Shown: in pieces, positions 62,340 to 64,000 of the stretch
Layout of the letters: each line of letters starts with the position of its first letter
Position numbering within the stretch: the first letter of the stretch is position 1
Assembly: GCF_051851555.1 (NCBI RefSeq)
Contig: NZ_JBPDVH010000005.1
Coordinates: forward strand, 72,874-136,873
Direction: 5' to 3'
Source of the DNA: Lonepinella sp051851555
GTDB taxonomy: Bacteria > Pseudomonadota > Gammaproteobacteria > Enterobacterales > Pasteurellaceae
Length of the DNA stretch: 64,000 bases
Program-made: the position numbers and the translations under genes
The notes under the pieces: model-generated
What the model was told of the DNA's origin: nothing
What the model saw: the letters and a program-made list of their open reading frames with translations, nothing else
Databases searched by the model: none

Positions 62340-62794
62340 TGGTTATGGAATACAAATCCACCCCAAAACGCCCTTATTTATTAAGAGCCTATTACGATTG
62401 GTTGGTGGATAACGGTTTTACCCCTTATTTAGTGGTCGATGCCACCTACAACGGTGTTGTTGTGCCACAGGATTATGTTAAAGACGGCCAAATTGTATTA
62501 AACATTTCCGCCGGCGCTGTCGGCGCGTTGTCTTTAGGTAATCACGCCATTGAATTTAATGCTCGTTTCCAAGGTATGCCAAGAGATATTTACATTCCTT
62601 TAGGTGCTGCCTTGGCCATTTATGCCCGTGAAAATGGTGATGGTGTTATGTTTGAGCCTGAGGCAATTTATGACGAGCTAGAACAAGTACCACACATTGA
62701 GCAACCGACTAGCTTTAATGAGGCTGTGGATAAACCAAAAGCGAAAAAAACACCAAACACTAAATCAGCATCACATTTAAAAATTATTAAATAA
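62339..62794 (+). CDS. sspB: ClpXP adaptor SspB
   Basis: SspB delivers ssrA-tagged proteins to ClpXP. The 151-residue protein has the substrate-binding domain (RPYLLRAYYDWLVDNGFTPYLVVD through FQGMPRDIYIPLGAALAIYARENG, about 11-103), an acidic linker and a basic C-terminus that would hold the ClpX-binding end. Its ATG lies in the sspA stop (TAATG), so translation is coupled. Confidence 0.95.
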   Translation: MVMEYKSTPKRPYLLRAYYDWLVDNGFTPYLVVDATYNGVVVPQDYVKDGQIVLNISAGAVGALSLGNHAIEFNARFQGMPRDIYIPLGAALAIYARENGDGVMFEPEAIYDELEQVPHIEQPTSFNEAVDKPKAKKTPNTKSASHLKIIK

Positions 62795-62844
62795 TTGAGA
62801 TGTGATAAAACAGTGGAAAAGAATTTGACTTATAGGATTTTGCT

Positions 62845-63729
62845 ATGAATACAACGACGAATATAACGCTGCCTGCGAGTAATAACATTCCTGAGACAAC
62901 CATTATTCGTTTTAAAGAAGTCCATACCAAAGATGCAATACGCATAATGGTGAATCGGAATAAGGAAGTTTTATTTGATCCAGTTAAAGGGCGAGTCAAG
63001 CAATTCACTAAATTCATCAAATCCAAAGAGAGTGATACGTTAGAAGTCAATTTCAAGGAGACGGTATTAACCTCTTATTGGTGTATTGAAGCTCAACGTA
63101 AAATAGATTATGCGTTGAAACAACAAAGAAAAATCAATATTGATAATCCAGATGCGACAAAAATTACCATAAAAATAAATGATGCTGATTTAGAATGCCC
63201 AGTTGAACGAGGGATTGTGAATGTCGAAACAACAGAATATTGTACTCAGACGATTGATTATTTTCATATTTTTGATAATTCAACAGGCTTAGAGTATGAT
63301 GCTTTCCAACGTAATTATATTGATGAACCTAATTACACCAAGCAAAAAAACAAAAAAGAATTGGGGATAATTTTAAAACCTAGCATTTCTAAAACATCGT
63401 TAATTATCAGTTGTAATTCAAAACTAACCAGTAAATCACCTAAAGCGGATGATATTCTTGATGATATGATTAGCTATAAGAAAATAGAACTTTATCTGGT
63501 GCCTGTGTATATTTTTGAATGTAGAGAATCTGAAACACAACGATCTGTTACGGTTAAAGTTGATGCGGTGACAGGGAAAATTATCAAGGATCAATCTCAA
63601 ATTTTAGATATATTAAAAGATGATGAATTTAAAAATATGTTGATTGATGTGGCCGCAGAGGTCACGAATGCCGCCCTCCCTGGTGTGGGAAGTATTGGGA
63701 AGTTTGCCGTGCATAAAGTGATGAATTAG
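62845..63729 (+). CDS. Unrecognised 294-residue protein between sspB and tRNA-Leu
   Basis: I do not recognise this family. The protein is rich in Lys, Ile and Asp, has no signal peptide or membrane helix, and looks beta-rich. A stretch near 240-254 (VTVKVDAVTGKIIKD) resembles a PepSY-like hairpin. The C-terminal 30 residues (AAEVTNAALPGVGSIGKFAV) look like a small amphipathic or membrane-active helix. The DNA appears more AT-rich than its neighbours, which with its place before a tRNA gene suggests acquired DNA. The start has a TAGGA ribosome site. Confidence 0.65.
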   Translation: MNTTTNITLPASNNIPETTIIRFKEVHTKDAIRIMVNRNKEVLFDPVKGRVKQFTKFIKSKESDTLEVNFKETVLTSYWCIEAQRKIDYALKQQRKINIDNPDATKITIKINDADLECPVERGIVNVETTEYCTQTIDYFHIFDNSTGLEYDAFQRNYIDEPNYTKQKNKKELGIILKPSISKTSLIISCNSKLTSKSPKADDILDDMISYKKIELYLVPVYIFECRESETQRSVTVKVDAVTGKIIKDQSQILDILKDDEFKNMLIDVAAEVTNAALPGVGSIGKFAVHKVMN

Positions 63730-63851
63730 GCTTATTCCATAGTACAAGTTTATGATTGATGAAATTTAAAGCGAACGAATAGAAATCACAAATTTATACT
63801 TGCAACTGCTTTAGATAATCGTATAATGCAACACAAGAATTATCAGTGCTA

Positions 63852-63938
63852 GCCAGTGTGGCGAAATTGGTAGACGCAGCGGATTCAAAATCCGCCGCCC
63901 TTAAAAGCGTGCCGGTTCGAGTCCGGCCACTGGCACCA
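63852..63938 (+). tRNA. tRNA-Leu (anticodon CAA)
   Basis: The 87-base sequence forms a full cloverleaf: acceptor GCCAGTG/CACTGGC, D-arm with GGTAGACG, anticodon stem GCGGA/TCCGC with loop TTCAAAA giving anticodon CAA (63886-63888), a short variable stem, GTTCGAGTC T-loop and encoded CCA. It reads UUG codons. Confidence 0.97.
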
Positions 63939-63945
63939 ACTTCAT

Positions 63946-63974
63946 AAAAAGACGGTTTTATGCCGTCTTTTTTT
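63946..63974 (+). terminator. Terminator after tRNA-Leu
   Basis: AAAAGACGG pairs with CCGTCTTTT around TTTTATG and continues into Ts. Confidence 0.88.
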
Positions 63975-64000
63975 ATTGTCCGTAATCTTACGCTGATATA

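Noticed and set aside
1..64000. CRISPR arrays, rRNA genes, complete insertion sequences or transposase genes
   Set aside because: I saw no regularly spaced repeats, rRNA sequence or transposase reading frame in the window.

Overview
The window is a chromosomal segment from a member of the Pasteurellaceae. The main evidence is the nine-base DNA uptake signal AAGTGCGGT and its complement, which occurs more than twenty times (for example 2887, 12100, 15806, 17310, 18456, 24794, 47754 and 53680). Several copies form inverted pairs that serve as terminators (8550-8583, 37601-37648, 49270-49323). Gene content and order agree: zapG-rplM-rpsI, rlmE-ftsH-folP-glmM, purR/ynhF, cnoX-trxB-cydD-cydC, xthA with a TIGR01619-type gene, and sspA-sspB. 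This is the Haemophilus/Aggregatibacter/Pasteurella branch that uses the Hin-type uptake signal. I cannot name the species.

Bases 1-10407 are the 3' end of the late region of a prophage. It holds one 2841-codon gene for a large multidomain polyvalent protein, a 65-residue protein, a helical virion-like protein and two small proteins with cysteine-rich tails. Rightward host DNA begins at prmB. A pair of 10-bp inverted repeats flanks a promoter at this junction.

Bases 10600-28700 are mainly core genes: prmB, zapG (reverse), rplM-rpsI behind a structured leader, a cold-shock gene with a roughly 160-nt leader, purU and hns (reverse), a lysine riboswitch with the NhaC-type lysine transporter it controls, ilvIH, dacB (reverse), greA, yhbY (reverse), then rlmE, ftsH, folP and glmM. 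A block of tandem and palindromic repeats lies between folP and glmM. purR follows on the reverse strand, with a 26-codon YnhF-like membrane peptide gene diverging from it.

Bases 28900-41800 hold a reverse-strand run of a zinc-ribbon protein, cnoX, trxB, cydD and cydC. Then come a HicAB toxin-antitoxin pair directly upstream of yqcC-truC-grxB, a fructosamine-kinase-like gene, a decayed coding remnant, thiI, and a methyltransferase gene diverging from gloB.

Bases 41800-57600 are mostly transport and surface functions. They include a sucrose cluster (scrB diverging from scrA-scrK) with no regulator gene beside it, and tyrP with a TyrR-box-like site. A purine permease has a PurR operator over its predicted promoter, which links it to the purR gene in this window. 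A trimeric autotransporter adhesin carries a 12-G tract in its signal-peptide codons and is likely phase variable. mrcB and an elyC-like/znuC/znuB operon follow.

Bases 57700-64000 return to core genes: xthA with a RraB-like fusion gene, sixA, pykA and sspA-sspB. They are followed by an unrecognised 294-residue protein gene and a tRNA-Leu(CAA) gene.

All family and domain names come from recognising sequence patterns; no database search was run.
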